Shown here piece after piece: positions 5,017 through 5,372 of a DNA stretch of 5,372 bases. The notes below the pieces were generated by a model. The model made no database searches. It was not told where the DNA came from and was given only the letters and a program-made list of their open reading frames with translations. This DNA is from Cyanobacteria bacterium OH_CDB_58 (GTDB lineage Bacteria > Cyanobacteriota > Vampirovibrionia > Gastranaerophilales > Gastranaerophilaceae). The translations under genes and the position numbers were made by a program. Numbering within the stretch: the stretch's first letter is position 1; each line of letters opens with the position of its first letter. Location of the stretch: NCBI GenBank assembly GCA_023435965.1, contig JAEZLC010000050.1, positions 1 to 5,372 of the forward strand, in the 5' to 3' direction.

Positions 5017-5372
5017 TAGATGCAGTTATCTCCGGTTTTTCTACATATTTTCCTGAAATTAATAAGGTTTTAGGGGCAGGGATATTGATTTTTGTAAGGT
5101 TTTTAGGACTAATACGTTTTGCTCCCGGCCTAAACCGAAAAGAGATACCGGCTATGATTAAGTTGTCATTTGCGATTGTTTTTTCCGTGATATTGGTGTC
5201 TGTACTCAAGCCTTCGATGCCGCCTACAGGCGTTTCAATGATTTACTCTGTTTTAATCAATTATGTTTTCGGTGCTTTGATTGGATATATAGCTTATTGC
5301 ATCCTAGCTGTTGTAGAAGCTGGCGGGGATATGATTAATATGCAAATGGGTTTGTCATCTGCGATGGTTCTA
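5013..5372 (+). CDS. fliR: Flagellar export gate protein FliR, N-terminal part (runs off right edge)
   Basis: Open frame of 120 codons to the window edge; the full protein is usually about 260 aa. Visible features are hydrophobic segments at about residues 18-38, 50-66 and 76-101, the early family motif FVRFLGLIRFAPGLNRKEIP (27-46), which matches the RxxGLxxxAPxxxxxxIP pattern, and EAGGDMINMQMGLSSAMVL (102-120), which matches the conserved ExaGxxIxxQmGLSxA block. FliR joins the FliP ring as a single copy and completes the export channel. The ATG overlaps the preceding stop (ATGA), and AAGGAGA (4999-5005) lies 7 bases upstream, a strong ribosome binding site. In most bacteria fliR directly follows fliQ; here the secreted-protein gene lies between them. 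flhB would be expected beyond the edge. Confidence 0.97.
   Translation, partial: MIDAVISGFSTYFPEINKVLGAGILIFVRFLGLIRFAPGLNRKEIPAMIKLSFAIVFSVILVSVLKPSMPPTGVSMIYSVLINYVFGALIGYIAYCILAVVEAGGDMINMQMGLSSAMVL

Noticed and set aside
5006..5209. Minus-strand open frame opposite the start of fliR
   Set aside because: It is antisense to the recognisable FliR N-terminus, with no independent support.
1919..5372. Reading the operon as a non-flagellar injectisome (type III secretion) rather than a flagellum
   Set aside because: The tandem-SpoA layout and the signal-less FliP hint at it, but fliO is flagellum-specific and the FliP/FliQ/FliR motifs read as flagellar. Without the surrounding genes the flagellum remains the better reading.
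1..5372. CRISPR arrays, tRNA genes, insertion sequences, attachment sites
   Set aside because: No direct-repeat arrays, tRNA-like cloverleaf stretches, transposase frames or flanking repeats were seen; genes fill almost all of the window.

Overview
The window is AT-rich and carries a dense bacterial gene layout. A short housekeeping block on the left is followed by a flagellar type III export and switch operon that runs off the right edge. Lineage clues point to a flagellated Gram-negative bacterium, probably a non-photosynthetic relative of Cyanobacteria (Melainabacteria/Vampirovibrionia type). Ribosomal protein L34 has the cyanobacterial-style N-terminus (RTLxGTxRKxxRxSGFRARM), but flagellar genes, which true Cyanobacteria lack, lie directly downstream. 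This assignment is inference from a few motifs and was not tested by any search.

Left part, minus strand (1-1105): proC (pyrroline-5-carboxylate reductase, complete) is followed by the 5' part of rmuC, which begins on the last base of the proC stop codon and leaves the window at base 1. The gap 1106-1200 is a compact divergent regulatory region. Good sigma-70-type promoter elements on both strands share one quasi-symmetric -10 hexamer region (TATGATA, 1160-1166), one driving proC-rmuC and the other driving rpmH.

Middle, plus strand (1201-1918): rpmH (L34, 50 aa) and rnpA (RNase P protein) are in their conserved order, separated by a perfect 10-bp hairpin with a short T-run that probably acts as a partial terminator. 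A 138-bp AT-rich leader without a gene follows.

Right part, plus strand (1919-5372): five complete genes and one partial gene are packed with gaps of 1-10 bp or a 4-bp overlap. They are a tandem-SpoA flagellar switch protein (FliM/FliN-like, 390 aa), fliO, fliP, an unusually long fliQ (163 aa), a small secreted protein resembling the N-terminal domain of pilus secretins (118 aa), and the first 120 codons of fliR. FliO, FliP, FliQ and FliR build the export gate at the base of the flagellum. The SpoA protein would form the cytoplasmic switch/sorting ring below it.

The most notable points are an internal Shine-Dalgarno plus ATG in the switch gene that could produce a separate FliN-sized protein from the same reading frame, the long polar tail on FliQ, and the undescribed exported protein inserted between fliQ and fliR and overlapping fliR.
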